Source of the DNA: Panulirus ornatus
Lineage: Eukaryota > Arthropoda > Malacostraca > Decapoda > Palinuridae
Assembly: GCF_036320965.1 (NCBI RefSeq)
Contig: NC_092271.1
Location: 12,734,596 to 12,798,595, forward strand
DNA: 64,000 nucleotides
Direction of reading: 5' to 3'
The first letter of the stretch is position 1, and each line of letters begins with the position of its first letter. The notes under the pieces were generated by a model. That model did not search any database, was not told the origin of the DNA, and was given only the letters and a program-made list of their open reading frames with translations. Positions 22,823 to 34,987 of the stretch are shown here, piece after piece. The translations under genes were made by a program, and so were the position numbers.

Positions 22823-24344
22823 AGAGTACTCAACAAGGGAATGATACTGTTGTCATAATATCTTGCAGAGGAATAATCACTTGCCATGTACTGTAAAAAA
22901 ATTAAAAAAAAAGAAGCGGAGTGAGAAGTTCCTTTTAAAGACTGACTTTTCACTATCAGTCCATGATGAGTCTATACAATGAACACTGCAAAAGTGCCAT
23001 GCATCATCCATTTATTCTGTTTTTCTCTGGCCCATGGGGCTTACGGATGTGAATTCACCTGTAATCTGGCAGTCTGGTTCACAAGAATGAAACCTGCTGT
23101 TAAGCATTCAAGTGTACAAGGAAAGTAATAGAGACAACAGAAAGTATAAAGAACTGTCAAAACACTGTGAGAGGTCCAACAGTAATATGATGCCATTTGG
23201 AGAGCACTTGTCTTTCACTTTATTTGTTTTTCTTTAAAAAGGGAAGTTTCATGGAAATTATGCACCTCAAACAAAAATTTCTGTCAAATGTACATGGATC
23301 TTTACACAGAAAAAGTAAAAAAAAGAAATCAAAGTGAAAAAGCGAGTTTTGAAGAATGAAAAACTTTCACTTCAGGTGATGTCCTGCAAGGTGAGGAATC
23401 TCCTTTGATCTCTGGAAGGTTTGCAGCTTCCAACTCCACAATTCTGAAGTTTACACCTCTTACCCACTGTGAAACACCTCAAATAGCAGTTACAGCAACA
23501 GATTCTAAAACACCCATTCAATCAGCTACATCCACCAAGTGATGACATCAACATCTTGTTAGCTCCCAAGCCATACAGGTTACCCCCACAAATTTCCTGA
23601 GACAAAGACATCACCCTGACGATGACTACCATCAGAGAAAAGTTTTTCAAGGAAAGTAAAAGATAGAGCATGGAGCAATACTGAAAAACTGCAAGGACCA
23701 ATAATGAAAAGCTACTCAAGGAACACTGCCCTAAAAGAAGCAGATTTTCATTCTACAAAACTCCCTGCTGGACCAAAACTTTATGACAAGCAAATCAACA
23801 TGGAGGTGAGCAGTTAGAGAAAAACTTAAGAGGCAAATGAATACCACCTATATATATATGGCTTCTCTTAAGGTACTTGAATAATCTTCCTTCTAATACA
23901 AGGTAACATAGGAAAAGCTTCCTCACATCACTAATCTGCTGATCTAACAATGTGGCTTGACTTACCAACATAACCAGACCAATTTCAAAATAACATCCCT
24001 TCACAGAAAGGGTTTAAACAGCCTAGGCACACCAGAGAAGGTAAAATACTTACTAACCTCTGAAGATCTAAAGGTATTTGCTGAAATGCAACTACAAACA
24101 CCATTTCAACATACCCCCAAGACCCTTCATGCCCATGATGTAACTACCAAAAAGAAGACACAAAGCATTTACTCCAAATTTTACCTGCATTCTCAGCAAA
24201 TAGATGCCAAAACAACAACACATTTTTACCTGTGGTCCTGACTGGTGGGCACTGCCAGTTTCCAGAGTGCTGCAGGAACCTCACAAGGATGGAAAGGATT
24301 CCTGGGGCAGAGAGTTGGTACATTTGGGTGTAATAACCTATTTG
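22821..24344. other. Src42A intron 1, no gene seen
   Basis: AT-rich sequence without recognised coding, RNA or repeat content. Short ORFs here (for example 23522-23719 minus, 23957-24241 plus) have no family resemblance. Confidence 0.5.
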
Positions 24345-25260
24345 TACTGAATGGGGAGGGATTTTTACACTCATGATGCTCCATGCCTTTAACATTCTTC
24401 ATTGTCATACAAAATCTTAAATTTATGTATGCAGTCATTCTATTCCACTCACTGACCACCCTTATACAATAAAATCACTTCTCTATATCCTTTACCACAA
24501 GTCTCTTGCTTAATTTCAAGTTCTGTCTGCCCTGGCTGCTCTATCCCTGCATTCAAAAATTGAAAGCTAATGACCAGGTCATCCCCCTCCTTTATCATTT
24601 TCATGGCAGGCAAATTCAAAGCCTCTAGCTTTCCCTGCAACTTGGCTCTCTTAATTCTTGTACCATCTTTGTTGTTCTCTATTAGACCTTTGTGCTTCTT
24701 TAGGGGCAGTGACCAAACCTGAGAATCAAATTTAGTGTTGGCCTCAAGTACAATATGAGAAGCTTAAGACATGTCCTTATCCATGTTCTTGAAAACCATT
24801 CTAATGTTTGCCACCAGACAGTTTGTCTTTTACCCATTCTCCTAAACGGGGCACTGTAGACTGGTAAGGGACAAAGGTGACTCCCAAGTCCTTCTCAAAC
24901 AGAGAATCCTTAAGCTTATTTTCCTGCTAGATAATGACCATATTTAGGCCTTCCTTAACTTTGTCCCATCTTCATTAGATTTGCAGGCCTTCCTTAACTT
25001 TGTCTCATCTTCACTGGATTTGCTAAGACCAACTTTAGTCTGTTAAGGTCCTCTTGTAGAGTAAACACTTCTCTCTTTTCACTTCCATCATGACTTTTGC
25101 ATCAGCTGCAAACACATTCATGAACGAGTCCACAACTTCGGGGAAGTCATTTATGTATATCACGTGTGTTGCCAGCCTATGCCATGTGGTTACACTGTGA
25201 GTGAAAAGTCACCTTTGGTGAAGTTGTATCATTGCCTGCTGACGTGGTATCATCCACTTA
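24345..25260 (-). pseudogene. CR1-like non-LTR retroelement RT fragment, degenerate
   Basis: On the minus strand, disrupted frames give in order: a FADD-like box (FADAKVMMEVKRE, near 25090); DSQVWSLPLKKHKGLIEN (near 24720); LEALNLPAMK and ISFQFLNAG (24560-24640); and VSEWNRMTAYI (near 24450). This order matches the end of CR1/L2-type polymerases (motif C, VWSP..KKH, L.LP.M..RR.GDLI, V..WN.LP). A ~39-bp tandem duplication lies at 24947-25023. It is unrelated to the RTE-like family and much older. Confidence 0.65.
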
Positions 25261-25860
25261 TTTCCCTTCAACTAGAAACATTACAAACTAGGCACTACAG
25301 GAGCACCTGGAAAGGAGGTGTAGACGTAAGACCAGGACCCATTCAAGAATGGGGTTCCAAGGCAATTCTATTGAATTAAGCCTCTGTGCATCTAAACTTT
25401 ACAGTACAAAAAACCACGGATTGTTTGCATCATGTAATTCATGCACTGCACAGACTGCCCATTATGAGAGCTAATAATGTCCAGTGAATTAACATGGTTG
25501 GTTTTGTTTATTTTCATCAAATACAATACAGGTAGTACTTTAGTGAATCTCTCACTTCCCTATTCCAACTGTCAAAGATAGTCAAGTCAATTTGAATAAA
25601 AAATACAGTACCCATAAGACATGCTAACTTCATTTACTATTGGCCAACAGCTGACTTTTAATGGTAAACTGAACCAAATTTATCCACACCAAAGGCAGGT
25701 AACATAAACTAGCATAAGACAGGATGAACCAACATTAGAGGGCACTATCAGCTACCTCTGAGTTTTTAAGTGCCAACACCTATATCTCCCCCACTCTGTT
25801 TGAGGATGTATTAAATGAATGTACTCCCCATTTTTATTTTCTCTTTCCAGTAGAGACTGT
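25261..25860. other. Src42A intron 1, no gene seen
   Basis: Non-coding sequence ending in a short (AC)n run at 25866-25883, at which the next LINE copy begins. Confidence 0.5.
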
Positions 25861-26872
25861 TGCAGACACACACACACACACACGCTGATGATACAGCGCT
25901 GGTGGCTGATTCATGTGAGAAACTGCAGAAGCTGGTGACTGAGTTTGGTAAAGTGTGTGAAAGAAGAAAGTTAAGAGTAAATGTGAATAAGAGCAAGGTT
26001 ATTAGGTACAGTAGGGTTGAGGGTCAAGTCAATTGGGAGGCGAGTTTGAATGGAGAAAAACTGGAGGAAGTGAAGTGTTTTAGATATCTGGGAGTGGATC
26101 TGGCAGCGGATGGAACCATGGAAGCGGAAGTGGATCATAGGGTGGGGGAGGACACGAAAATTCTGGGAGCCTTGAAGAATGTGTGGAAGTCGAGAACATT
26201 ATCTCGGAAAGCAAAAATGGGTATGTTTGAAGGAATAGTGGTTCCAACAATGTTGTATGGTTGCGAGGCGTGGGCTATGGATAGAGTTGTGCGCAGGAGG
26301 ATGGATGTGCTGGAAATGAGATGTTTGAGGACAATGTGTGGTGTGAGGTGGTTTTCTTCGAGTAAGTAACGTAAGGGTAAGAGAGATGTGTGGAAATAAA
26401 AAGAGCGTGGTTGAGAGAGCAGAAGAGGGTGTTTTGAAATGGTTTGGGCACATGGAGAGAATGAGTGAGGAAAGATTGACCAAGAGGATATATATGTCGG
26501 AGGTGGAGGGAACGAGGAGAAGAGGGAGACCAAATTGGAGGTGGAAAGATGGAGTGAAAAAGATTTTGTGTGATCGGGGCCTGAACATGCAGGAGGGTGA
26601 AAGGAGGGCAAGGAATAGAGTGAATTGGAGCGATGTGGTATACCGGGGTTGACGTGCTGTCAGTGGATTGAATCGGGGCATGTGAAGCGTCTGGGGTAAA
26701 CCATGGAAAGCTGTGTAGGTATGTATATTTGCGTGTGTGGACGTATGTATATGCATGTGTATGGGGGGGGGGGTTGGGCCATTTCTTTCGTCTGTTTCCT
26801 TGCGCTACCTCGCAAACGCGGGAGACAGCGACAAAGTATAATAAATAAATAAATAAAAATATATATATATAT
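25861..26872 (+). mobile_element. RTE-like LINE, 3' part, one frameshift, short 3' UTR
   Basis: Starts at the FADD box (ADDTALVADS) right after (AC)n. A small insertion at about 26354 (VRWF followed by SSSK instead of DRV) shifts the frame. Bases 25860-26369 and 26386-26652 are the two open parts. The hairpin-bearing short 3' UTR ends in an (AATA)n-like tail leading into (TA)n. Confidence 0.9.
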
Positions 26873-27110
26873 ATCCCTGGGGATAGGGGAGAAAGAATAC
26901 TTCCCACGTATTCCCTGCGTGTCGTAGAAGGCAACTAAAATGGAAGGGAGCGGGGGGCTGGAAATCCTCCCCTCTCGTTTTTTTTTTTTTTTTTTCCAAA
27001 AGAAGGAACAGAGAAGGGGGCCAGGTGAGGATATTCCCTCAAAGGCCCAGTCCTCTGTTCTTAACGCTACCTCGCTATCGCGGGAAATGGCAAATAGTAT
27101 GAAAAAAAAA
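26873..27110 (+). mobile_element. Short non-autonomous element (LINE-derived), plus
   Basis: Starts CCCTGGGGATAGGGGAGAAA and shares ~100 bp with the LINE 5' UTR. It continues through GGAACAGAGAAGGGGGCCAG and AGTCCTCTGTTCTTAACGCT. It ends in the hairpin TACCTCGCTATCGCGGGAAATGGC and an A-rich tail. No ORF of its own. It pairs as an inverted repeat with 27137-27359. Confidence 0.8.
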
Positions 27111-27136
27111 ATATATATATTCTTTCTTTCTTTCTT

Positions 27137-27359
27137 AAACTATTCGCCATTTCCCGCATTAGCGAGGTAGCGTTAAGAACAGAGGACTCGGCCTTTGAGG
27201 GAATACCCTCACCTGGCCCCCTTCTCTGTTCCTTCTTTTGGAAAATTAAAAAAAACGAGAGGGGAGGATTTCCAGCCCCCCGGTCCCTCCCCTTTTAGTC
27301 GCCTTCTACAACACGCAGGGAATACGTGGGAAGTATTCTTTCTCCCCTATCCCCAGGGG
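27137..27359 (-). mobile_element. Short non-autonomous element, minus; tail-to-tail with its neighbour
   Basis: Complete copy in opposite orientation to 26873-27110, separated by a ~30-bp TA/TTTC spacer. The outer end (CCCCAGGGG) runs straight into a LINE copy with no gap. Confidence 0.8.
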
Positions 27360-28258
27360 TGGCCGATTCATGTGAGAAACTGCAGAAGCTGGTGACTGAG
27401 TTTGGTAAAGTGTGTGAAAGAAGAAAGTTAAGAGTAAATGTGAATAAGAGCAAGGTTATTAGGTACAGTAGGGTTGAGGGTCAAGTCAATTGGGAGTTAA
27501 GTTTGAATGGAGAAAAACTGGAGGAAGTAAAGAGTTTTAGATATCTGGGAGTGGATCTGGCAGCGGATGGAACCATGGAAGCAGAAGTGGATCATAGGGT
27601 GGGGGAGGGGGCGAAAATCCTGGGAGCCTTGAAGAATGTGTGGAAGTCGAGAACATTATCTCGGAAAGCAAAAATGGGTATGTTTGAAGGAATAGTGGTT
27701 CCAACAATGTTGTATGGTTGCGAGGCGTGGGCTATGGACAGAGTTGTGCGCAGGAGGATGGATGTGCTGGAAATGAGATGTTTGAGGACAATGTGTGGTG
27801 TGAGGTGCTTTGATCGAGTAAGTAACGTAAGGGTAAGAGAGATGTGTGGAAATAAAAAGAGCGTGGTTGAGAGAGCAGAAGAGGGTGTTTTGAAATGGTT
27901 TGGGCACATGGAGAGAATGAGTGAGGAAAGATTGACCAAGAGGATATATGTGTCGGAGCTGGAGGGAACGAGGAGAAGTGGGAGACCAAATTGGAGGTGG
28001 AAAGATGGAGTGAAAAAGATTTTGTGTGATCGGGGCCTGAACATGCAGGAGGGTGAAAGGAGGGCAAGGAATAGAGTGAATTGGATCGATGTGGTATACC
28101 GGGGTTGACGTGCTGTCAGTGGATTGAATCAGGGCATGTGAAGCGTCTGGGGTACACCATGGAAAGCTGTGTAGGTATGTATATTTGCGTGTGTGGACGT
28201 ATGTATATACATGTGTACAGGGGTGGGTTGGGCCATTTCTTTCATCTGTTTCGTTGCG
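27360..28258 (+). mobile_element. RTE-like LINE, 3' part with open frame; 3' end replaced
   Basis: Joined to the preceding short element at ADSCEKLQK. The open frame runs to 28108 with all C-terminal motifs, apart from a W-to-C change in the VRWFDRV segment. The 3' UTR is short-form but stops inside the terminal hairpin at TTGCGCTA, where an inverted short element begins. The LINE's own 3' terminus is missing. Confidence 0.88.
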
Positions 28259-28476
28259 CTATTCGCCATTTCCCGCCTCTGTGAAGTAGCGTTAAGAACA
28301 GAGGACTGGGCCTCTAAGGAAACATCCTCACCCGGCCCCCTTCTCTGTTCCTTCCCTTGGGAAAAAAAAGAAAAAAAAGAGAGGGGAAGATTTCCAGCCC
28401 CCCGCTCCCTTCCCTTTTAGTCGCCTCCTACGACACGCAGGGAATACATGGTAAGTATTCTTTCTCCCCTATCCCT

Positions 28477-28480
<4 letters not shown>
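28259..28480 (-). mobile_element. Short non-autonomous element, minus
   Basis: Runs from CTATTCGCCATTTCCCGC to TATCCCTAGGGA. It is fused to the truncated LINE 3' UTR at a CTA microhomology and followed on the other side by (TA)n. Confidence 0.8.

Positions 28481-28532
<52 letters not shown>
28481..28532. repeat. (TA)n microsatellite
   Basis: About 26 TA units between the 5' end of a short element and the 3' tail of the next minus-strand LINE. Confidence 0.95.
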
Positions 28533-28534
<2 letters not shown>

Positions 28535-31137
28535 TATTTATTTATTTATCTATTTTACTTTGTCGCTGTCTCCTGCATTAGCGAGGTAGCGCAAGGAAAC
28601 AGATGAGAGAATGGCCCAACCCACCCACATACACATGTATATACATACACGTCCACACACACAAATATGCATAACTATACATCTCAACGTATACATATCT
28701 ATACAAGCACAGACATATACATATATAAACATGTACATAATTCATAGTCTGCCTTTATTCATTCCCATCGCCACCCAGGTACACATGAAATAACAACCCC
28801 CTCCCCCTGCATGCGTGTGAGGTAGCGCTAGGAAAATAAAACACAGGCACATTCGTTCACACTCAGTTTCTAGCTGTCATGTATAATACACCGAAACCAC
28901 AGCTCCCTTTCCACATCCAGGCCTCACAAAACTTTCCATGGTTTACCCCAGATGCTTCACATGCCCTGGTTCAATCCATTGACAGCACATCAACCCCGGT
29001 ATACCACATCGTTCCAATAAACAAATCAAACAACCATGGAGACATCACGCACCCCTGCCACAAACCGACATTCACTGGGAACCAATCACTTTCCTCTCTT
29101 CCTACTGGTAAACATGTCTGACATCCTTGATAAAACCTTTTCACTGCTTCTAGCAACTTACCTCCCACACCATATACTCTTAATACCTTCCCGAGAACAT
29201 CTCTATCAATTCTATCATATGCCTTCTCCAGATCCATAAATGCTACATACGAATCCATCTGCTTTTCTATGTATTTCTAACTTTTCTGAAACCACAATGC
29301 TCTTTCCCAATCTGATGATCTGTACATGCCTTGACCCTCTCAATTAATACCCTCCCATATAATTTCCCAGGGATACTCAACAAACTTATACCTCTGTAAT
29401 TTGAACATTCACCTTTATCCCTTTGCCTGTGTACAATGGCACTATACAAGTATTCTGCCAATCATCAGGCACTTCACTATGAACCATACATACACTGAAT
29501 ATCCTTACCAACCAGAACAACAGTCATCCTCTTTTTTAATAACTTCCACAGCAATATCATCCAAACCCACCACCTTGCCAGCTTTCATCTTTTGCAAAGC
29601 TTTCACTACCTCTTCTCTGTTTACCAAATCATTCTCCCTGACCAAAACACTCTGTCATCACCCACATCTAACAAACCTTCAAAATACTCACTCCATCTCC
29701 CTCTCACTTCACCACTACACCCATATGCCCCCCTTCACTGATGTTCCCATTTGTTCTCTTGTCTTACGCACTTTACTTACCTCCTTCCAAAACATCCTTT
29801 TATTCTCCCTAAAATAAAAATAATACTCTCTTACCCCAACTCTCATTTGCCCTCTTTTTCACCTCTTGCACCTTTCTCTTGATGTCTTGCCTCTTTCTTT
29901 TATACATCTCCGTCATTTGCACTATCTCCCTGCAAAAATCGTCCAAGTGCCTCTCTCTTCTCTTTCACTAATAATCCTACTTCTTCATCCCACCATTCAC
30001 TACCCTTTCTAATTTGCCCATCTCCCACCTTTCTCATGCCACAGGCATCTTTTGCGCAAGTCATCACTGCTTCCCTAAATACATACCATTCCTCCCCCAC
30101 TCCCCTTATGTCATTTGCTCTCACCTTTTTTCATTCTGCATTCAATCTCTAATGGTACTTCCTCACCTAGTCTCCTTTCCAAGCTCATTTACTCTCACCA
30201 CTCTCTTCACCCCTACATTATCTCTTCTTTTCTGAAAACCTCTACATATCTTAACCTTCGCCTCCACAAAACAATGATCAGACATCCCTCCAGTTGCACC
30301 TCTCAGCACATTAACATCCAAAAGTCTCTCTTTTGCACGCCTACCTATCAACATGTAAACCAATAATGCTCTCTTGCCATCTCTCCTACTTACATACATA
30401 TACTTATGTATATCTCTCTTTTCAAACCAGGTATTCCCAATTACCAGTCCTTTTTCAGCACACAAATCAACAAGCTCTTCATTTCCATTTACTACACTGA
30501 ACACCTCATGTACACCAATTATACCCTCAACTGCCACATTACTCACCTTTGCATTCAAATCACCCATCACTAAAACCCGGTCTCGTGCATCAATGCTGCT
30601 AACACACACACTCAGCTGCTCCCAAAACACTTGCCTCTCATGATCTTTCTTCTCCTGACCAGGTGCATAGGCACCAATAATCACTCACCTCTCTCCATCC
30701 ACTTTCAGTTTTACCCATATCAATCTAGAGTTTACTTACTTACACTATCACATACTCCTACTACTGCTTCAGGAGTAGTGCTACCCCTTCCTTTGCTCTT
30801 GTCATCGCACCAACCCCTGACTTTACCTCCCAAAATATTCCCAAACCACTCTTCTATTTTACCCTTGAGCTTTGTATCACTCAGAGCCAAAACATTCAGG
30901 TTCCTTTCCTCAAACACACTACCTATCTCTCCTATTTTATCATCTTGGTTACATCCACACACATTTAGACACCCCACTCTGAGCTTTGAGGAAGATAAGC
31001 ATTCCCTGCACGACTCCTGTTTCCCCATTTAGAAAGTTAAAATACACGGAGGGGAGGGTTTCTAGCCCCCGCTCCCATCCCCTTTTCCGACACGCAGGGA
31101 ATGCGTGGGAAGTATTCTTTCTCTCCTATCCCTAGGG
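28533..31137 (-). mobile_element. Decayed RTE-like LINE with both ends but a large internal deletion
   Basis: Minus strand. It begins with the terminal hairpin and long-form 3' UTR (28556-29010). At about 29017 it jumps from the last codons of the ORF straight to the RT segment MDGVV/LFNLF, losing ~1.2 kb of C-terminal coding. Frameshifted RT and endonuclease continue (30163-30684 covers GAYAPG to SDHC). The 5' UTR is near 31030-31137 (ends CTATCCCTAGGGA). An old copy. Confidence 0.85.
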
Positions 31138-31181
31138 ATATATAAGTATGTATGTATGTATATATATACATATATATATAT

Positions 31182-31480
31182 TCCTGAGTCCACGGGGAAA
31201 ATGAAACACGAAAAGTTCCCAAGTGCATTTTCGTGTAATAATCACATCATCAGGGGAGACACAAGACAGGAATATAACAGTCAGTTGATATACATCGAAG
31301 AGACGAAGCTAGGACGCTATTTGGTAAACATGTTTACCAAATGGCGTCCTAGCTTCGTCTCTTCAATGTATATCAACTGACTGTTATATTCCTCTCTTGA
31401 GTCTCCCCTGATGATGTGATTATTACACGAAAGTGCACTTGGGAACTTTTCGTGTTTCATTTTCCCGGGGACTCATAGAA
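31182..31480. repeat. 298-bp near-perfect palindrome
   Basis: Two arms of about 149 bp meet at GGTAAACATGTTTACC (centre 31330/31331). They match with only a few differences, for example GGGGAGACACAAGACAGG against the complement of CCTCTCTTGAGTCTCCCC. (TA)-rich DNA flanks both sides. A unique ~38-bp tail on the right (ATCTTGATCACGCGCAAAAT) leads into (TA)n. No ORF. It may be the inverted terminal part of a Penelope-like or other foldback element; I cannot decide. Confidence 0.85.
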
Positions 31481-31512
31481 AAATCTTGATCACGCGCAAA
31501 ATTGTGATCCTT

Positions 31513-31517
<5 letters not shown>

Positions 31518-31582
<65 letters not shown>
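31518..31582. repeat. (TA)n microsatellite
   Basis: About 32 TA units between the palindrome tail and a short non-autonomous element. Confidence 0.95.
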
Positions 31583-31584
<2 letters not shown>

Positions 31585-31790
31585 CATACTATTCGCCATT
31601 TCCTGGCCTTTGAGGGAATATCCTCACCTGGCCCCCTTCTCTGTTCCTTCATTTGGAAAATTAAAAAAGGAAAAAAAAAAAAAAAAAAGGAGAGGGGAGG
31701 ATTTCCAGCCCCCCCCCGCTCCCTTCCCTTTTAGTCGCCCTCTACGACACGCAGGGAATACGTGGGAAGTATTCTTTCTCCCCTATCCTC

Positions 31791-31795
<5 letters not shown>
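31583..31795 (-). mobile_element. Short non-autonomous element with hairpin deletion, minus
   Basis: It has TATTCGCCATTTCC and then jumps to GGCCTTTGAGGGAATATCC. The second half of the terminal hairpin and the AACAGAGGAC block, about 35 bp present in other copies, are missing. The rest is intact to CCTCAGGGA. Confidence 0.8.

Positions 31796-31866
<71 letters not shown>
31796..31866. repeat. (TA)n microsatellite
   Basis: About 35 TA units joining a short element to the 3' tail of a minus-strand LINE. Confidence 0.95.
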
Positions 31867-31868
<2 letters not shown>

Positions 31869-34062
31869 CATCTATTTTGCTTTGTCGCTGTCTCCTGCGT
31901 TAGCGAATTAGCGCAAGGAAACAGACGAAAGAATGGCCTAACCTACCCATATACGCATGTATATACATACACGTTCACACACGCAAATATACATACCTAT
32001 ACATCTCAATGTATTCATATATATACACAAACACAGACATATACATATATACACGTACATAATTCATACTGTCTGCCTTAATTCATTCCCATCGCCACCT
32101 CGCCACACATGAAATAACAACCCCCTCCCCCCTCATGTGTGCGAGGTAGCGCTAGGAAAAGACAACAAAGGCCCCATTCATTCACACTCAGTCTCTAGCT
32201 GTCATGCAATAATGCACCGAAACCACAGCTCCCTTTCAACTTCCAGGCCCCACACATCTTTCCATGGTTTACACCAGACGCTTCACATGCCCTGGCTCAA
32301 TCCATTGACAGCACGTCGACCCTAGTATACCACATCGTTCCAATTCACTTTATTCCTTCCACGCCTTTCACCCTCCTGCATGTTCAGGCCCCGATCACTC
32401 AAAATCTTTTTTACTCCATCTTTCCACCTCCAATTTAGTCTCACACTTCTCCTCGTTCCCTCCACCTCTGACACATATATCCTCTTGGTCAATCTTTCCT
32501 CACTCATTCTCTCCATGTGACCAAACCATTTCAAAACACCCTTTTCTGCTCTCTCAATCACACTCTTTTTATTACCACACATCTCTCTTACCCTATTATT
32601 ACTTACTCGATCAAACCACCTCACACCACATATTGTCCTCAAACATCTCATTTCCAGCACATCCACCCTCCTCCACATAACTCTATCCATTGCCCACACC
32701 TCGCAACCATACAACATTGCTGGAACCACTATTCCTTCAAACATACCCATTTTTGCTTTCAAAGACAATGTTCTCGACTTCCAAACATTTTTCAATGCTC
32801 CCAGAAATTTCGCCCCTTCCCCACCCAATGATTCACTTCCGCTTCCATGGTTCCATCCGCTGCCAAAACCACTCCCAGATATCTAAAACACTTTACTTCC
32901 TCCAGTTTTTCTCCATTCAAACTTACCTCCCAATTGACTTGACCCTCAACCCTACTATACCTAATAACCTTGCTCTTATTCACATTTACTCTCAGCTTTC
33001 TCCTTTCACACATCTTACCAAACTCAGTCACCAGCTTCTGCAGTTTCTCACATGAATCAGCCACCAGCGCTGTATCATCAGCGAACAACAACTGACTCAC
33101 TTCCCAAGCTCTCTCATCCACAACAGACTGCATACTTGCACCTCTTTCCAAAACTCTTGCATTCACCTCCCTAACAACCCCATCCATAAACAAATTAAAC
33201 AACCATGGAGACATCACACACCCCTGCCACAAACCGACATTCACTAAGAACCAATCACTTTCCACTCTTCCTACACGTACACATGCCTTACATCCTCGAT
33301 AAAAACTTTTCACTGCTTCTAACAACTTGCCTACCACAACATATATTCATAGTACCTTCCACAGAGCATCTCTATCAGCTCTATCATATGCCTTCTCCAG
33401 ATCCATAAATGCTACATACAAATCCATTTGTTTTTCTAAGTATTTGTCACATACATTCTTCAAAGCAAACACCTGATCCACACATCCTCTACCACTTCTG
33501 AAACCACACTGCTCTTCCCCAATCTGATGCTCTGTACATGCCTTCACCCTCTCAATCAATACCCTCCCATATAATTTACCAGGAATACTCAACAAACTTA
33601 TACCTCTGAAATTTGAGCACTCATTCTTATCCCCTTTGCCTTTGTACAATGGCACTATGGAAGCATTCTACCAATCCTCAGGCATACATACATGAAATAA
33701 CCTTACCAACCAGTCAACAATACAGTCACCCCCTTTTTTAATAAATTCCACTGCAATACCATCCAAACCTGCTGCCTTGCCGGCTTTCACCTTCTGCAAA
33801 GCTTTTAGTACCTCTTCTCTGTTTACCAAATCATTTTCCCTAACCCTCTCACTTTGCACACAACCTCGACCAAAACACCCTATATCTGCTACTCTATCAT
33901 CAAACACATTCAACAAACCTTCAAAATACTCACTCCATCTCCTTCTCGCATCACCACTACTTGTTATCACCTTCCCATTAGCCCCCTTCACTGATGTTCC
34001 CATTTGCTCCCTTGTCTTACACACTTTATTTACTCCTTCCAGAACATCTTTTTATTCTCCCT
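31867..34062 (-). mobile_element. Older RTE-like LINE, 3' portion, interrupted by a nested copy
   Basis: Long-form 3' UTR (31875-32320), then C-terminal (32322-32828), palm and FADD (32792-33337), and upstream RT segments to 34062. It stops at TTATTCTCCCT. The same element resumes at about 34988, exactly where the sequence should continue, after a younger plus-strand copy. Several frameshifts are present. Confidence 0.9.
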
Positions 34063-34987
34063 GAGTTTGGTAAAGTGTGTGGAAGAAGAAATTTAAGAGT
34101 AAATGTGAATAAGAGCAAGGTTATTAGGTACAGTAGGGTTGAGGGTCAAGTCAGTTGGGAGGTGAGTTTGAATGGAGAAAAACTGGAGGAAGTGAAGTGT
34201 TTTAGATATCTGGGAGTGGATCTGGCAGCGGATGGAACCATGGAAGCGGAAGTGGATCATAGGGTGGGGGAGGGGGCGAAAATTCTGGGGGCCTTGAAGA
34301 ATGTGTGGAAGTCGAGAACATTATCTCGGAAAGCAAAAATGGGTATGTTTGAAGGAATAGTGGTTCCAACAATGTTGTATGGTTGCGAGGCGTGGGCTAT
34401 GGATAGAGTTGTGCGCAGGAGGATGAATGTGCTGGAAACGAGATGTTTGAGGACAATGTGTGGTGTGAGGTGGTTTGATCGAGTGAGTAACGTAAGGGTA
34501 AGAGAGATGTGTGGAAATAAAAAGAGCGTGGTTGAGAGAGCAGAAGAGGGTGTTTTGAAGTGGTTTGGGCACATGGAGAGAATGAGTGAGGAAAGATTGA
34601 CCAAGAGGATATATGTGTCGGAGGTGGAGGGAACAAGGAGAAGAGGGAGACCAAACTGGAGGTGGAAAGATGGAGTGAAAAAGATTTTGTGTGATCGGGG
34701 CCTGAACATGCAGGAGGGTGAAGGGAGGGCAAGGAATAGAGTGAATTGGAGCGATGTGGTATACCGAGGCTGACGTGCTGTCAGTGGATTGAATCAAGGC
34801 ATGTGAAGCGTCTGGGGTAAACCATGGAAAGCTGTGTAGGTATGTATATTTGCGTGTGTGGACGTATGTATATACATGTGTATGGGGGGGGGGGTTGGGC
34901 CATTTCTTTCGTCTGTTTCCTTGCGCTACCTCGCAAACACGGGAGACAGCGACAAAGTATTAAAAAAAAAAAAAAAAAAAAAAAAAT
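34063..34987 (+). mobile_element. Younger RTE-like LINE nested inside an older copy
   Basis: 5'-truncated at EFGKVCGRRN. Open coding continues to the stop at 34773, followed by the short 3' UTR with hairpin and ~28 A. It splits the older minus-strand element at the TTCTCCCT/AAAATTTAATG site. The left junction shows a CT microhomology. No long target-site duplication is visible. Confidence 0.92.

Noticed and set aside
31400..31480. CTGATGA at 31408 and GAAA at 31429, like a hammerhead ribozyme core of Penelope-like elements
   Set aside because: The intervening 14 bases do not close a proper stem II directly next to the core, and no NUH cleavage site follows in the right place. The spacing alone is not enough.
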